Translations under genes and position numbers: made by a program
Assembly (NCBI RefSeq): GCF_002211105.1
Contig: NZ_JPUA01000034.1
Coordinates: forward strand, 132,682-196,681
Direction of reading: 5' to 3'
DNA length: 64,000 nucleotides
Origin: Halomonas campaniensis
GTDB taxonomy: Bacteria; Pseudomonadota; Gammaproteobacteria; Pseudomonadales; Halomonadaceae
Part shown: piece after piece, positions 43,244 through 53,622 of the stretch
Layout: the number at the start of each line of letters is the position of its first letter
Numbering within the stretch: the first letter of the stretch is position 1
The notes under the pieces: generated by a model
The model's input: only the letters and a program-made list of their open reading frames with translations
Databases searched by the model: none
Told to the model about the DNA's origin: nothing

Positions 43244-45262
43244 ATGAGCGAATCCAATCAACCGTCGAGCGTGGTGCCGGGCGGTAATGCGATTCAACCC
43301 CGCATGGTGCTGTGGTCGATCACCATTGTGGCGGTGGGTCTTTCCCTGTTCCAACTCTATTCAGCTGGCATTCAGCCTTTAGGGCTTTTTTATCAGCGCA
43401 GTATTCACCTAGCATTGATCATGGTGCTGGCTTTTTTAATGTTTCCAGCCTTCGGCCCCACCCGCAAGCGTGGTGTATTAGGCTGGGGGCTTGATCTGCT
43501 GTTTTTTGCTGGGGCTATCCTCACCGGTGGTTACTTAGTACTCAATCTGGATGCGATTTTTAGCCGTGCGGGATTCTGGAATGACACCGATATCCTGGTT
43601 GCCTGTATTGCCACGGTAACCGTACTGGAAGCCAGCCGCCGCGCGGTGGGGTTTGGTATGACCGTGATTGGCTTACTAGCGATTATCTATGCCTTTGCTG
43701 GCCCTCGGGGCGAGCTGCCTTGGCTTGGCGAGTGGATGCCGGGCATTCTGGAGCACCGCGGCTACTCCATTGACCGGGTCGCCGGTCAGCTCTACCTGGG
43801 TCAAGAGGGCATCTTTGGCCTGCCGTTGGGGGTCGCGGCGACTTACATCTTTATCTTTGTGCTGTTTGGCGCTTTTTTGGAGTGCACTGGGGCGGGCAAG
43901 TTCTTTATCGATATGGCCTATGCGGCGACCGGTCGCCAGCGCGGCGGACCGGCTAAAGCAGCGGTATTAGCCTCGGCGGGTATGGGGTCGATTTCTGGCA
44001 GTGCGATTGCCAACGTGGTCACCACCGGTGCCTTTACCATTCCGCTGATGAAGCGTCTAGGCTACAAGGCCAAGCAGGCAGGTGGTATCGAAGCTGCGGC
44101 CTCCACCGGCGGGCAGATTATGCCGCCGCTGATGGGGGCCGGGGCATTCTTGATCGCTGAGTACACCAATACGCCGTACCTGGACATCGTCAAGGTCAGT
44201 ATCCTGCCGGCGATCATGTATTTCGCTACGGTCTATCTGTTTGTGCATATCATTGCGCTTAAGCAAGGCATGCAGGGGCTGCCCAAGGATGAGCTGCCGC
44301 AGATGCGCCAGGTCATGAAGGATGGCTGGCACTTCCTGCTACCGCTGGCCGTGCTGGTCTGGCTACTGGCGATGAGCATGTCGCCCATGCGGGTAGGCTA
44401 CTATGCGGTGGTGACCATCCTGGCAGTGGCGGTATTGCGCTATGTGCTGTGGTTCTTCTTTGTAGCGCCTCGGCAGGGACAGCCGGTGACCGCGTCGGCC
44501 GTTAAAGATGTGGTGCGTACAGGTTTTGCCAAGCTGATCGAGGGCTTGGAGCTTGGTGCCCGTAACGCGGTAGCGGTTTCTATGGCCTGTGCGGTCGCCG
44601 GGATTATTGTCGGCGTAGTTGGACTGACCGGATTAGGGCTTAAGTTCTCCTCCATGATGCTGGCGTTCTCCGGCGGCAATCTGGTGTTGGCGCTGGTGAT
44701 GGTGCTGTTGGCCAGCCTGGTGCTGGGGATGGGGCTGCCCGTTACCGCCAGCTATATCGTGCTTATTGTCCTCGTCGGGCCTGCATTGACTGCTGAGTTT
44801 GGTGTGCCGCTACTGGTCGCCCACTTGGTGGTGTTCTGGTACTCCCAGGACTCCAACGTGACGCCGCCCATCGCCTTGGCAGGCTTTGCCGGGGCGGCGA
44901 TTGCGGGTAGTAAGCCGATGGAAACCAGCTTTCAGGCGTGGAAGTTTGCTAAAGGCCTCTACTTGATCCCGCTGTTTATGGTCTTCAATCCCGAAATCAT
45001 TATTGGCGGCCCCGTGCCGGTGGTGGTCTGGAACGGGGTGATCGCCATTCTGGCGTTAGGCGCCTTTGCCGCGGCGTTGGAGGGTTATCTGTTTACCAAA
45101 ATGTCGTGGCTACCGCGTATTGCGATTACTGCCGCCATTTTTGGGGTGTTCTATCCTAACCTGATGACCGAAATTGCTGGGGTGGTGGTCATGATCGTTG
45201 CTATAGGCGCTAACTGGCTGGCCAGCAGGCGCGAAGCGCCTGCAACGCCCGTTAGTGGTTAA
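43244..45262 (+). CDS. TRAP transporter fused permease (4TM-12TM)
   Basis: Inner-membrane protein of 672 residues in which the small (DctQ-like) and large (DctM-like) TRAP subunits are fused. Early helices are followed by a DctM domain with GAFLECTGAGKFFIDMAYAA, SAGMGSISGSAIANVVTTGAFTIPLMK, GGQIMPPLMGAGAF and GLPVTASYIVLIVLV, and the late QDSNVTPPIALAGFAGAAIAGS. It uses an ion gradient to import the solute bound by the TAXI protein; sodium coupling is likely in a halophile. It is the last gene, ended by the terminator at 45307. Confidence 0.93.
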   Translation: MSESNQPSSVVPGGNAIQPRMVLWSITIVAVGLSLFQLYSAGIQPLGLFYQRSIHLALIMVLAFLMFPAFGPTRKRGVLGWGLDLLFFAGAILTGGYLVLNLDAIFSRAGFWNDTDILVACIATVTVLEASRRAVGFGMTVIGLLAIIYAFAGPRGELPWLGEWMPGILEHRGYSIDRVAGQLYLGQEGIFGLPLGVAATYIFIFVLFGAFLECTGAGKFFIDMAYAATGRQRGGPAKAAVLASAGMGSISGSAIANVVTTGAFTIPLMKRLGYKAKQAGGIEAAASTGGQIMPPLMGAGAFLIAEYTNTPYLDIVKVSILPAIMYFATVYLFVHIIALKQGMQGLPKDELPQMRQVMKDGWHFLLPLAVLVWLLAMSMSPMRVGYYAVVTILAVAVLRYVLWFFFVAPRQGQPVTASAVKDVVRTGFAKLIEGLELGARNAVAVSMACAVAGIIVGVVGLTGLGLKFSSMMLAFSGGNLVLALVMVLLASLVLGMGLPVTASYIVLIVLVGPALTAEFGVPLLVAHLVVFWYSQDSNVTPPIALAGFAGAAIAGSKPMETSFQAWKFAKGLYLIPLFMVFNPEIIIGGPVPVVVWNGVIAILALGAFAAALEGYLFTKMSWLPRIAITAAIFGVFYPNLMTEIAGVVVMIVAIGANWLASRREAPATPVSG

Positions 45263-45306
45263 ACGTTAGGCGACCCTACATACCGACCAAAGGTAGCCAG
45301 TAACAG

Positions 45307-45339
45307 AAAAGGCCCGGAGCGATAATCTCCGGGCCTTTT
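45307..45339. terminator. Bidirectional intrinsic terminator
   Basis: AAAAGGCCCGGAG (45307-45319) pairs with CTCCGGGCCTTTT (45327-45339), flanked by A and T runs, between the convergent TRAP permease and PBP1A genes. It works for both strands. A 14-base direct repeat (CCTTTTGCTTGGTG) follows. Confidence 0.9.
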
Positions 45340-45382
45340 GCTTGGTGAGCCTTTTGCTTGGTGTGCTACGGGTTTGACTGGT

Positions 45383-47908
45383 TTAGAAGATCGACTCAGC
45401 GGTGCCTGAACCCTGAGAGCCACTGGCCTCTTCCAGCTCGCGACTAATGCGGCGCTGCTGATAATCCGGCAGGTGATCCTGATGGAACAGCTCGGTAATC
45501 CCGCCAGACTGGCCGTCCGCTAAGCGTTGGCCAGTGTCCGGGTCCACACGGGCGGTAACAATCGTCGCGGGGCGCTCAGGCACGGCATTCGGGGTTCCTT
45601 CCAAGGCATCGCCCATGAACTCTACCCATATGGGGAGGGCGGCCTGAGCGCCATACTCAGAGATGGTTTCGTTGCTGTCTTTACCGACCCAGACCGTGGT
45701 CACTAGGTTGCTATTAAAGCCCGCAAACCAAGCGTCGCGCTGGCTGTTAGTGGTACCGGTTTTGCCGACGATATCTTCACGGTTAAGGCTCAGTGCCCCG
45801 CGGCCAGTACCCGAGGTGATTACGTCACGCAGCATATCACGCAGGATATACACAGCCGCCGGGTCGGCTACCCGTTTGGCGATTGGGTATTCGCGGCCAT
45901 CGATTTCTACCGTTTCCTGATCTTCGGCACAGCTGGGACAAGCCACCTGCGGTGTGGCTTCGTCGATTACTTCTTTGTCATCGTCACGGGTTACCCGCTC
46001 AATGAACCAGGGTGATACCTGAAAACCACCATTGGCGAGTACCGCGTAAGCGTTGGTCATCTCCATGGGCGTTAAGCTTGCGCTGCCCAGCGCCAGGGAT
46101 AAGCCACGAGGGAGCTGGCTGGGAGAGAAGCCGAAGCCTTCCAAAAAGTTAATCGTGTAATCCAACCCCATGGTTTGCAGAACGCGAATAGTGACTAGGT
46201 TGCGCGAACGGGCAAGGGCCGGGCGTAAGCGCATGGGGCCTTGGAAGTCACGGCTGGAGTTGACCGGCCGCCACAACGAGTTACTACCGTCGTCGAGTAC
46301 CACGGGGGAATCGTTAACCACGCTGGCGGCGTTCATCTCACCCTCTGCAAGGGCCGCTAAGTAAATAAACGGTTTAAAGATTGAGCCCGATTGACGCCTT
46401 GCCTGTACTGCACGGTTGAATTTGCTGGCGTTAAAGTCGAAACCGCCCTGGAGTGCCAGGATAGCACCGGTTTGCGGGTCTTGAGCGACCAGCGAGCCTT
46501 CCGCATCCGGCTGCTGAGAGAGGCGTAGCGACCCGTCTTCATTCTCAACTACGCGGATCATATCGCCCCGAACGGCAATCTCTTCCGCCGAATTGGGCGC
46601 AGCTCCGCGGCTTCGCGGGCTTAGGTAAGGGCGAGCCCAGTTTAGACCTTCCCAGCCGATTGTCTGTAGACCATTGTCGCGAGTGAGTACCTGCATTTCG
46701 CGGCCGCTGCTCTCTACCACGATGGCGGGCTGGAGCAGGCCATAGTTGGGCGTGCGCTCAAGCACCTGCACCCAGTTACTGACGTCGCCATCGATGCCTT
46801 CGACTTCGGTCTGACTGCGCTGGGCGGCTTGGCGTGCGGTCTGACGAATCTCGGGTGACTCGGCAAGCTCCTCTTCAAGGCCTTGGGTGGCAGTTTGCTC
46901 TTGGGCTTCCACAAGGCTTGCAGCAATCTCACGCTGCTCCGGCCCGCGCCAGCCATGGCGCAGGTCGTAGGCCGTTAGCCCGTTGGCTAGTGCTTGGCGG
47001 GCAAAGGGCTGCAGCTCGCTATCAATAGTGGTGTAAATGCGATAGCCGCCGGTGTAAGCCTCATCGCCGAAGCGCTCCACTGCATACTGACGCGCCATCT
47101 CGGAGATATAGGCGGCATCGACCTCTGCTTGGGTGTAGTGACGACGAGCCGTGACGGGTTCCTGAACGGCAGCTTGGTAGGTGGCGTCATCAATATGCCC
47201 CAGCTCGCGCATGCGGAAGAGGATCCAGTTGCGACGAATCAGCGAACGCTCGGAATTAGCCAACGGGTTAAAGGCCGACGGTGCCTTAGGTAAACCGGCA
47301 ATCATGGCCGTTTGTGCCAAGCTAAGCTCAGCAAGCGGTTTGTCGTAGTAGGTTTCAGCGGCGGCGGCGATACCGTAGGCGCGATTGCCCAGGAAAATCT
47401 TGTTCACGTAAAGCTCGAAGATTTGCTCTTTATCGAGTATCTGCTCCATCTGCAGCGCTAGCAGGATTTCGCGAATTTTACGTGTAAACGTCTGATCGAG
47501 CGTCAACATATAGTTACGCGCAACCTGCATGGTGATCGTCGAGCCGCCGGATTGAATGTCGCCACTCATCGCCAGCTGAACCACGGCCCGCGCCAAGCCA
47601 CGCGGATCCACCCCGGCGTGGTCGAAGTAGCTGGCATCTTCGGCCGCGGTCAAGGCGTCGATCATATCTTGTGGAATTTCGTCAAAGTTGATCGCCATAC
47701 GGCGCTCTTCACCGAATTCGCCAATCAGCTTACCGTCCTGGGTAAAAATACGCAGCGGCGTATGCAGTTCAAAGTCCTGCAGTTGGCGTACATCTGGCAG
47801 ACCCGGCGCAAAGTAAATGGCGGCTCCCACTACGGCTAACGCACTAGCACCGACCAACGACACGATGAGAAAAAACAGCGACACAATAAGGTTTCGAAGA
47901 AACGTCAT
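45383..47908 (-). CDS. mrcA: Penicillin-binding protein 1A
   Basis: Bifunctional peptidoglycan synthase of 841 residues from the ATG at 47908. One N-terminal membrane helix is followed by a glycosyltransferase domain with AAEDASYFDHAGVDPRGLAR (catalytic Glu) and GGSTITMQVARNY. A transpeptidase domain carries SGSIFKPF (SxxK serine), SRN and KTGTTNSQRDAWFAG. An OB-like insertion lies between them, as in PBP1A. A reading from the ATG at 47947 would add 13 residues; neither start has a clear ribosome-binding site. Divergent orientation to pilM is the usual gammaproteobacterial arrangement. Confidence 0.93.
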   Translation of the reverse strand: MTFLRNLIVSLFFLIVSLVGASALAVVGAAIYFAPGLPDVRQLQDFELHTPLRIFTQDGKLIGEFGEERRMAINFDEIPQDMIDALTAAEDASYFDHAGVDPRGLARAVVQLAMSGDIQSGGSTITMQVARNYMLTLDQTFTRKIREILLALQMEQILDKEQIFELYVNKIFLGNRAYGIAAAAETYYDKPLAELSLAQTAMIAGLPKAPSAFNPLANSERSLIRRNWILFRMRELGHIDDATYQAAVQEPVTARRHYTQAEVDAAYISEMARQYAVERFGDEAYTGGYRIYTTIDSELQPFARQALANGLTAYDLRHGWRGPEQREIAASLVEAQEQTATQGLEEELAESPEIRQTARQAAQRSQTEVEGIDGDVSNWVQVLERTPNYGLLQPAIVVESSGREMQVLTRDNGLQTIGWEGLNWARPYLSPRSRGAAPNSAEEIAVRGDMIRVVENEDGSLRLSQQPDAEGSLVAQDPQTGAILALQGGFDFNASKFNRAVQARRQSGSIFKPFIYLAALAEGEMNAASVVNDSPVVLDDGSNSLWRPVNSSRDFQGPMRLRPALARSRNLVTIRVLQTMGLDYTINFLEGFGFSPSQLPRGLSLALGSASLTPMEMTNAYAVLANGGFQVSPWFIERVTRDDDKEVIDEATPQVACPSCAEDQETVEIDGREYPIAKRVADPAAVYILRDMLRDVITSGTGRGALSLNREDIVGKTGTTNSQRDAWFAGFNSNLVTTVWVGKDSNETISEYGAQAALPIWVEFMGDALEGTPNAVPERPATIVTARVDPDTGQRLADGQSGGITELFHQDHLPDYQQRRISRELEEASGSQGSGTAESIF

Positions 47909-48035
47909 GTACGGAGAGCACCCTGGGAAGAATGAAAAGATCGGCATCTAAACGGCCGTATCATGCAATTGGCAGCCATTATAGGAACCTGAGGCGGCGG
48001 CCACCAGTGTTGATATTCGCTAAGTTGATCCACGT

Positions 48036-48045
48036 GTGACGTCAC
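48036..48045. promoter_or_regulatory. Perfect palindrome in the mrcA-pilM divergent region
   Basis: GTGACGTCAC is a perfect 10-bp palindrome in the middle of the 203-bp gap between the two starts. It may be a binding site acting on one or both promoters; no regulator is known to me for it here. Confidence 0.25.
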
Positions 48046-48111
48046 TAAAAATCATGTAACCTCAAACCACATGTGAAAAATGGGCGATAAGCAGGCGGAG
48101 CCAGACCCAAT

Positions 48112-49173
48112 ATGCGCTTTCTAAAACCTGGTAAAGGGTTGATCGGCGTCGATATTACCTCGGCGACCGTCAAGCTGCTTGAGCTTAAACAGTGCCATGA
48201 TAATTACCAAGTAGAAAGCTATGCCGTACGACCACTGCGTGAAGGGGCCGTCGTGGAGCGCCGAATCCGCGATATTGATGACGTGGCCAGCGTGCTTAGC
48301 CGCGCCGTGGAGCACGCCAAACCCTCTACCCGTAAAGCGGCGGTGGCTGTTCCCGCCAGCGCCGCAATCACCAAGACGCTTAGCTTCCCTAACGGGCTAA
48401 GTGAAGAAGAAATTGAAGAGCGCATCGTGGCCGAATCAGACCGCCATATTCCGTTTCCGTTCAATGAAGTGGCATTTGATTTTGAGTGCCTTGGCCCCGC
48501 CCCCTTTGACGATGAGCAGCAGCAGGTGGTGCTGGTTGCCTGTCGGCAGCAGGATGTGACGCAGCTTACCGACACGCTTGAGCGAGCGGGCTTAGAACCC
48601 GCGGCAGTGGACGTGGAAACCTTTGCCATGGAGCGTTCACTCGCCGAGTTGCATCGCCAGCTAAATGTAGAGAATGACCCCACCGCCTGCGTTGGGTTGG
48701 TGGATATTGGCGCCAATATGAATGCCTTCCACGTCGTTCGTGGTGGGCATATCGTCTATACCCGCGACACCGTGTTTGGCGGCCGCCAGCTCACCGATGC
48801 GATTCGTGACCGTTATGACTTAAGCATGGAGGAAGCGGGCTTCGCTAAAAAGCGCGGCGGACTACCCGACGATTACCATGAGCGTGTCCTTAACCCTTTT
48901 CTGGAAACCGTAGTGCAGCAGGTGGGGCGCTCCCTGCAGCTTTACTACACCGCCGGACGTCAGCAAGAGGTGAAACACATTGTACTGGCGGGTGGCTCGA
49001 GTGTTATTCCCGGGCTTGCCGAGCGCATTGCTGAAGATAGCGGTATGTCGGTGACCATTGCTAACCCTTTCCAGCGCATGCGGGTCAATAAGCGGTTAAA
49101 TCTTCAGGCCTTAACCAATGATGCCCCGGCAATGCTTACCGCGGGGGGGCTGGCCATGAGGGTTAGTCAATGA
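48112..49173 (+). CDS. pilM: Type IV pilus assembly protein PilM
   Basis: Actin-like cytoplasmic ATPase-fold protein of 353 residues, the usual length. LIGVDITSATVKLLEL is the first nucleotide loop, VGLVDIGANMNAFHVV the second, and HIVLAGGSSVIPGLAERI the third. It binds the cytoplasmic tail of PilN and links the platform to the assembly motors. It is first in the pilMNOPQ operon, and pilN begins 10 bp after its stop. Confidence 0.95.
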   Translation: MRFLKPGKGLIGVDITSATVKLLELKQCHDNYQVESYAVRPLREGAVVERRIRDIDDVASVLSRAVEHAKPSTRKAAVAVPASAAITKTLSFPNGLSEEEIEERIVAESDRHIPFPFNEVAFDFECLGPAPFDDEQQQVVLVACRQQDVTQLTDTLERAGLEPAAVDVETFAMERSLAELHRQLNVENDPTACVGLVDIGANMNAFHVVRGGHIVYTRDTVFGGRQLTDAIRDRYDLSMEEAGFAKKRGGLPDDYHERVLNPFLETVVQQVGRSLQLYYTAGRQQEVKHIVLAGGSSVIPGLAERIAEDSGMSVTIANPFQRMRVNKRLNLQALTNDAPAMLTAGGLAMRVSQ

Positions 49174-49183
49174 GAGTTAACCA

Positions 49184-49756
49184 ATGAGCATGACGATTAA
49201 CCTGTTGCCCTGGCGGGAAGCGCAGCGTGAACGGCGCACCCGCAAATTCTACGCCGTGGTGGCGGGTATGCTGGTGCTTGGCGTCGTGCTGGGTTTGCTT
49301 GTCGCGTATGTTTATCAGCTCAAGCTGGCCGCCCAGCAGCAGCGTAATGCCTTTATTAGTGACCACATCGAGCGTCTTAATACCGATATCGAGGGCGTCT
49401 CACACTACGCCAGCGACGCGCAACGGTTAGGCGAGCAGATCGCCGTTTTTCAGGCGCTGCAGGCCGAACGAACGGATGCGGTGCAGCTATTTAATGACGT
49501 GGCGGAGAGCGTGGCCAATGGCGTCATTTATCAACGCTTAGCGAAAAACGGTAACAGCGTCAGCGTTACAGCGGTGGCAGGCAGCGAGCGTCAGGTTTCC
49601 GAACAGCTGCGCCGTATTGCTGCTCTGCCAGGGTTGGCCGTTCCCTCGCTCTCAGCAGTAGAGAGTGAGCAAGATGGCTCAGGCCGGGTATTTCGTTTTG
49701 AAGTGGAGCAGCTCACCGCTCCATTGCCGCAAAGTGTTGAGGAGGCGCTTCCATGA
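49184..49756 (+). CDS. pilN: Type IV pilus assembly protein PilN
   Basis: Inner-membrane protein of 190 residues. The N-terminal INLLPWREAQRERR is the PilM-binding tail, a single helix follows (about 23-45), and then a periplasmic coiled coil and ferredoxin-like domain that pairs with PilO. It overlaps pilO by 4 bp. Confidence 0.94.
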   Translation: MSMTINLLPWREAQRERRTRKFYAVVAGMLVLGVVLGLLVAYVYQLKLAAQQQRNAFISDHIERLNTDIEGVSHYASDAQRLGEQIAVFQALQAERTDAVQLFNDVAESVANGVIYQRLAKNGNSVSVTAVAGSERQVSEQLRRIAALPGLAVPSLSAVESEQDGSGRVFRFEVEQLTAPLPQSVEEALP

Positions 49757-50412
49757 CCCTGAACCGGGAGCAGTGGGCGCTTGAGTGGCAGCGTCTGCGC
49801 GAGGTTGACTGGCGGGATATGGATGTCAAAGAAGCTGGCAGTTGGCCGTGGCTGTTAAAAGTAGTGTGCTGCTGCTTGGCGCTGCTGGCGGCCTTATGTG
49901 TGATGATGTGGTTCGTGGTGAGTGAGCAGCGTGAGGCCTATACGGCGGCCCAGCGCCAGGAGGTCAGGCTGTTGAGCGAATACCGCAGCAAAGCCTCTCA
50001 AGCGGCCTTCCTGCCGGAAATGCGCGAGCAGTTGGCGACCCTGGAGGGGCAGATGGGGCGTTTGCGTACCATGCTACCTACCGATGCGGAAATCCCCTCG
50101 CTACTGGATAGCATTAGCGACGCTGCCGTCGACAACCGCCTCACCATTGAAACGATTCGGCTGCGCCCAACGCAAACCCAGCCCCACTATATCGAGCAAC
50201 CGCTGGATATACAGGTGCGCGGTGGCTATCACCAATTGGCGCGCTTTAGTGCTGACATTGCCTCGCTGCCCCGTATGGTGACCCAGCACGATTTTACCCT
50301 GGAGCCCGTTGATGGTCGTGGTGACACGCTGCGGCTTTCGCTACTCGCGCGTACCTACCGCTATGTAGAGGAGAGCGAAGCACCCTCTACTGAGGGGGCG
50401 GATACGCCATGA
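49753..50412 (+). CDS. pilO: Type IV pilus assembly protein PilO
   Basis: Inner-membrane protein of 219 residues. An amphipathic N-terminus with WRDMDVKEAGSWPW is followed by one membrane helix (about 34-56), a coiled coil, and a periplasmic domain with RGGYHQLARFSADIASLPRM, the PilO signature. It forms heterodimers with PilN and connects to PilP. It overlaps both neighbours by 4 bp. Confidence 0.94.
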   Translation: MTLNREQWALEWQRLREVDWRDMDVKEAGSWPWLLKVVCCCLALLAALCVMMWFVVSEQREAYTAAQRQEVRLLSEYRSKASQAAFLPEMREQLATLEGQMGRLRTMLPTDAEIPSLLDSISDAAVDNRLTIETIRLRPTQTQPHYIEQPLDIQVRGGYHQLARFSADIASLPRMVTQHDFTLEPVDGRGDTLRLSLLARTYRYVEESEAPSTEGADTP

Positions 50413-50975
50413 CCGCTAAACAAAAAACAGCGCCCCCTGCAGTCAGGGCAGTTTCGGCTATTACCCTGGCGTTCTCAGCGGCAGCGCTAACGGGCTGTGC
50501 GGATGCCGATTTAGCACAGCTAGAAGATACGTTGGCGGCCATTCGTCACACCCCTGGGGGGCAGCCGCCGGTTATGGCCGTGGCGCTGCCCGAAAGCCAG
50601 GAGCTGAGCTACTTGTATAGCGACGGACGTAGCCCCTTTCTGCCGCCAGAGGCGTTGGCGCAGGAGGGCGCCAGTCGTAATGAGGGCGCTCTAGCACCTG
50701 ACCTGCAGCGCACCCCAGAGCCGCTGGAGCGCTTCTCACTGCAAGAGCTGCGGTTGGTCGGTACCATGCGTATGGGAGGGCGGCAGGTGGCGTTGATTGC
50801 CTCCCCGGATGGCAACGTGACCAGCGTGAAAGAGGGTAACTATCTGGGCACCGACTATGGGCGTATTGCCCAAATCAACGCTCAAGAGATACGCGTGACA
50901 GAACGGGTGTTCACCCAGCCTGAAGGGTGGCAGGAGCGGCAAGTGTCGCTAGTCATCAACGAAAACAACGAGTAA
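50409..50975 (+). CDS. pilP: Type IV pilus lipoprotein PilP
   Basis: Lipoprotein of 188 residues with a lipobox ALTGC (Cys30), a disordered linker, and a C-terminal beta-sandwich with LRLVGTMRMGGRQVALIASPDGNV and VKEGNYLGTDYGRI, characteristic of PilP. It bridges the PilNO subcomplex to the PilQ secretin. Confidence 0.94.
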   Translation: MTAKQKTAPPAVRAVSAITLAFSAAALTGCADADLAQLEDTLAAIRHTPGGQPPVMAVALPESQELSYLYSDGRSPFLPPEALAQEGASRNEGALAPDLQRTPEPLERFSLQELRLVGTMRMGGRQVALIASPDGNVTSVKEGNYLGTDYGRIAQINAQEIRVTERVFTQPEGWQERQVSLVINENNE

Positions 50976-50989
50976 GCGGATAATAGCTC

Positions 50990-53044
50990 ATGGCAGTTAC
51001 AGCTTGGCGAATGACTTTCTACATGGCCATGGCCGCACTATTTTCACTATTGCCCTCATTGGCGACTGCCTCGGTGCTGACTGATATTGATGTTCAGCCC
51101 GCTGAGAACGGAGGCACCCACCTTGACCTGCGGTTTACGGGCAGCGTTCCGGAGCTGCGCAGCTACCGCTTGGACTCTCCACCCCGGGTGTCGCTGGATT
51201 TGGCGGCAACCCAGAGCGGGCTTGCTGATCGGCGCATCAATGTTAATCGTCACGGTATCGAGCAAATTACCGCGCTGGAGGGCAATGGCCGTACGCGTTT
51301 GGTGATCAATCTCAGCGAGCCCCAGGCGTTCACGTCCCGCGTGCTGGGGGATCGTCTACGCATTACCTTTGCTGCAGACGCCAGCCGCTCGTCTAATGCT
51401 TCTCCCCGTGTCGCTTCAGCGGGGCTTGAAACGGACGAAGGGCCGCAGATTGAACATATTGATTTTCGTCGCGGCCCGGACGGCGCCGGACGGTTGATCG
51501 TCACCTTTGATCGCGAAGGCGTCGAGGCCAAGGTGCGGGAAGGCGGGCCCGATCAAGTGATGGTAGATCTGCGCGATGTGGCGATTCCAGACTCGCTGAA
51601 CCAAGTCTACGATGTCACCGATTTTGCTACCCCCATCACCCGGATTACTCCCCGCGCCAGCCAGGGCGCCACCCAGTTAGCGATCGCCACGCAGGGCGCT
51701 TATGCGATGATCTCCTCGCAAAGTGGCCGCACGCTGACCGTAGAAGTTCAGCCCGCCAGTGAGGAGACACAACCCTCCCAGGCGACCGGTGAGCGCTTCA
51801 CCGGCGAGCGTTTGAGTCTTAACTTTCAGGATATAGAAGTCCGCTCGGTGCTAGCGACGCTGGCCGAATTTACCGGACTAAATTTAGTCGCCAGCGACAG
51901 CGTAACGGGGCGTGTGACGCTCAACTTAAACGATGTTCCCTGGGATCAAGCGCTAGCGCTGATTCTGCAAAGCCAGCAGTTATCGAGCCGTGAGCAGGGC
52001 AATGTGATTGTGGTGGCCCCCGCCAATGAGCTGGCCGATTTTGAACGCCAGCAGCTAGAGGCGCGTAACCAGCGTGAAACGCTCTCGCCGCTGGTCACCG
52101 AGTTTATCGAGATCAAGTATGCCCGGGCCGAAGATTTAGCCCAGCTGCTGCGCGGGGGCGATGGCTTTGGGCTGCTTACCGAACGCGGCCGAGTGAGCGT
52201 TGATAACCGCACCAATACACTGCTGGTTCAGGATACCGCCGACCAAGTGCATGATATCGTACGCACCATAGACCGCCTGGACGTGGCCGTCCGCCAGGTA
52301 CAAATAGAGGCGCGCATTGTCATCGCCAGGGACACCGCTTCCCGCGAACTGGGGGTTAACTGGGGAGTGTCGAGCACCCGCGGCTTTCAAGAGGGGGAAG
52401 ACGGCACCTTCAGTCGGCGCGATATCAACCCGGATGGCATTAACCGAGCGCAGGGAGGTTTGGCAGTGGATTTAGGCGCCGCCACAGGGCCAGGCACCGG
52501 CTTTAGTTTTGGCTACTTATCCGGCGATATCCTGTTGGATCTGGAGCTGCGCGCACTGGAGAGCGAAGGCAAAAGCCAGACTATTTCTCAGCCTAGAATT
52601 ATTACCGCCAACCAACGTACCGCCAAAATTAGCCAGGGTGAAGAGCGCGCCTTCCAGAGTGTCGATGGCAACGACAACCCGGATACCGAGTTTAAAGAGG
52701 CCGTACTTTCGTTGGAAGTCACCCCGCAGATTACTCCGGATAACCGTATTATCATGGATCTGGTGATCAAAAATGATAGTTTCCGTGAATCGGAGTTTGG
52801 CGGTGAACCGCCGATAGACACCAATACAATTGAGACCCAGGTGCTGGTGGATAACGGCCAAACGGTGGTGTTAGGCGGAATTTTGACCACCGAAGAGCTG
52901 CGCCAAATCGCCAAAACGCCGCTTTTGGGTGATATTCCTTTGCTCGGTAGACTGTTTCGCTATACCGAAGAGAGCAATGAAAAGGTAGAGTTGTTAGTCT
53001 TTATTACTCCACGACTCCTAGACGATGGCTTAACGGTTCGCTGA
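50990..53044 (+). CDS. pilQ: Type IV pilus secretin PilQ
   Basis: Outer-membrane secretin of 684 residues. A signal peptide (about 1-28) is followed by two AMIN-type peptidoglycan-binding domains (about 35-130 and 155-255), an STN/N0 segment with [20 protein letters not shown], and an N1 domain. The secretin core carries [15 protein letters not shown] and VVLGGI, ending with [10 protein letters not shown]. It forms the pilus exit pore. Its stop overlaps the aroK start (TGATG). Confidence 0.95.
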   Translation: MAVTAWRMTFYMAMAALFSLLPSLATASVLTDIDVQPAENGGTHLDLRFTGSVPELRSYRLDSPPRVSLDLAATQSGLADRRINVNRHGIEQITALEGNGRTRLVINLSEPQAFTSRVLGDRLRITFAADASRSSNASPRVASAGLETDEGPQIEHIDFRRGPDGAGRLIVTFDREGVEAKVREGGPDQVMVDLRDVAIPDSLNQVYDVTDFATPITRITPRASQGATQLAIATQGAYAMISSQSGRTLTVEVQPASEETQPSQATGERFTGERLSLNFQDIEVRSVLATLAEFTGLNLVASDSVTGRVTLNLNDVPWDQALALILQSQQLSSREQGNVIVVAPANELADFERQQLEARNQRETLSPLVTEFIEIKYARAEDLAQLLRGGDGFGLLTERGRVSVDNRTNTLLVQDTADQVHDIVRTIDRLDVAVRQVQIEARIVIARDTASRELGVNWGVSSTRGFQEGEDGTFSRRDINPDGINRAQGGLAVDLGAATGPGTGFSFGYLSGDILLDLELRALESEGKSQTISQPRIITANQRTAKISQGEERAFQSVDGNDNPDTEFKEAVLSLEVTPQITPDNRIIMDLVIKNDSFRESEFGGEPPIDTNTIETQVLVDNGQTVVLGGILTTEELRQIAKTPLLGDIPLLGRLFRYTEESNEKVELLVFITPRLLDDGLTVR

Positions 53045-53622
53045 TGCAGGATTTACCCAATTTATTTCTCATTGGCCCCATGGGGGCTGGCAAAAGCACT
53101 ATTGGTCGCCTGTTGGCGGCTGAGCTTGCGCGCCCGTTTTACGACAGTGACCACGCCATCCAAGACCGCTGCGGGGCCGATATCCCGTGGATTTTCGATG
53201 TCGAGGGGGAGCAGGGCTTTCGCCTGCGGGAAATTCAGATGATTGATGAGTTAACCCGGCTCTCTCCAGTGGTGGTCGCCACCGGCGGCGGTGCGGTGCT
53301 GCGGGAGGAGAATCGCCGCGCACTTCGCGAGCGTGGCACGGTGGTTTATCTGCTGACCACCGTCGACCAGCAGCTCAAACGGACAGCGAAAGATCGCAAC
53401 CGGCCACTGCTGCAGTGCGCCAATCGCGAGCAGGTGCTCAACGATATGTTTGCCCAGCGCGACCCGCTCTATCGCGCCACCTCGGATATTGCCGTGCGCA
53501 CCGACCGGCGCAGCCCGCGAGCGGTGGTCAATGAAATTCTGCGCCGGGTGCATCGGCTGGTGGATCCACTGGAGCCCTCATCGTCATCGGCTGGAACGCT
53601 TAACCATAAGGTATCGCAATGA
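53044..53622 (+). CDS. aroK: Shikimate kinase
   Basis: Enzyme of 192 residues with Walker [12 protein letters not shown] (about 11-21), [22 protein letters not shown] (shikimate-binding Asp), [20 protein letters not shown], and the lid with DRNRPLL. It phosphorylates shikimate in aromatic amino acid synthesis. It is translationally coupled to pilQ and aroB. Confidence 0.95.
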   Translation: MQDLPNLFLIGPMGAGKSTIGRLLAAELARPFYDSDHAIQDRCGADIPWIFDVEGEQGFRLREIQMIDELTRLSPVVVATGGGAVLREENRRALRERGTVVYLLTTVDQQLKRTAKDRNRPLLQCANREQVLNDMFAQRDPLYRATSDIAVRTDRRSPRAVVNEILRRVHRLVDPLEPSSSSAGTLNHKVSQ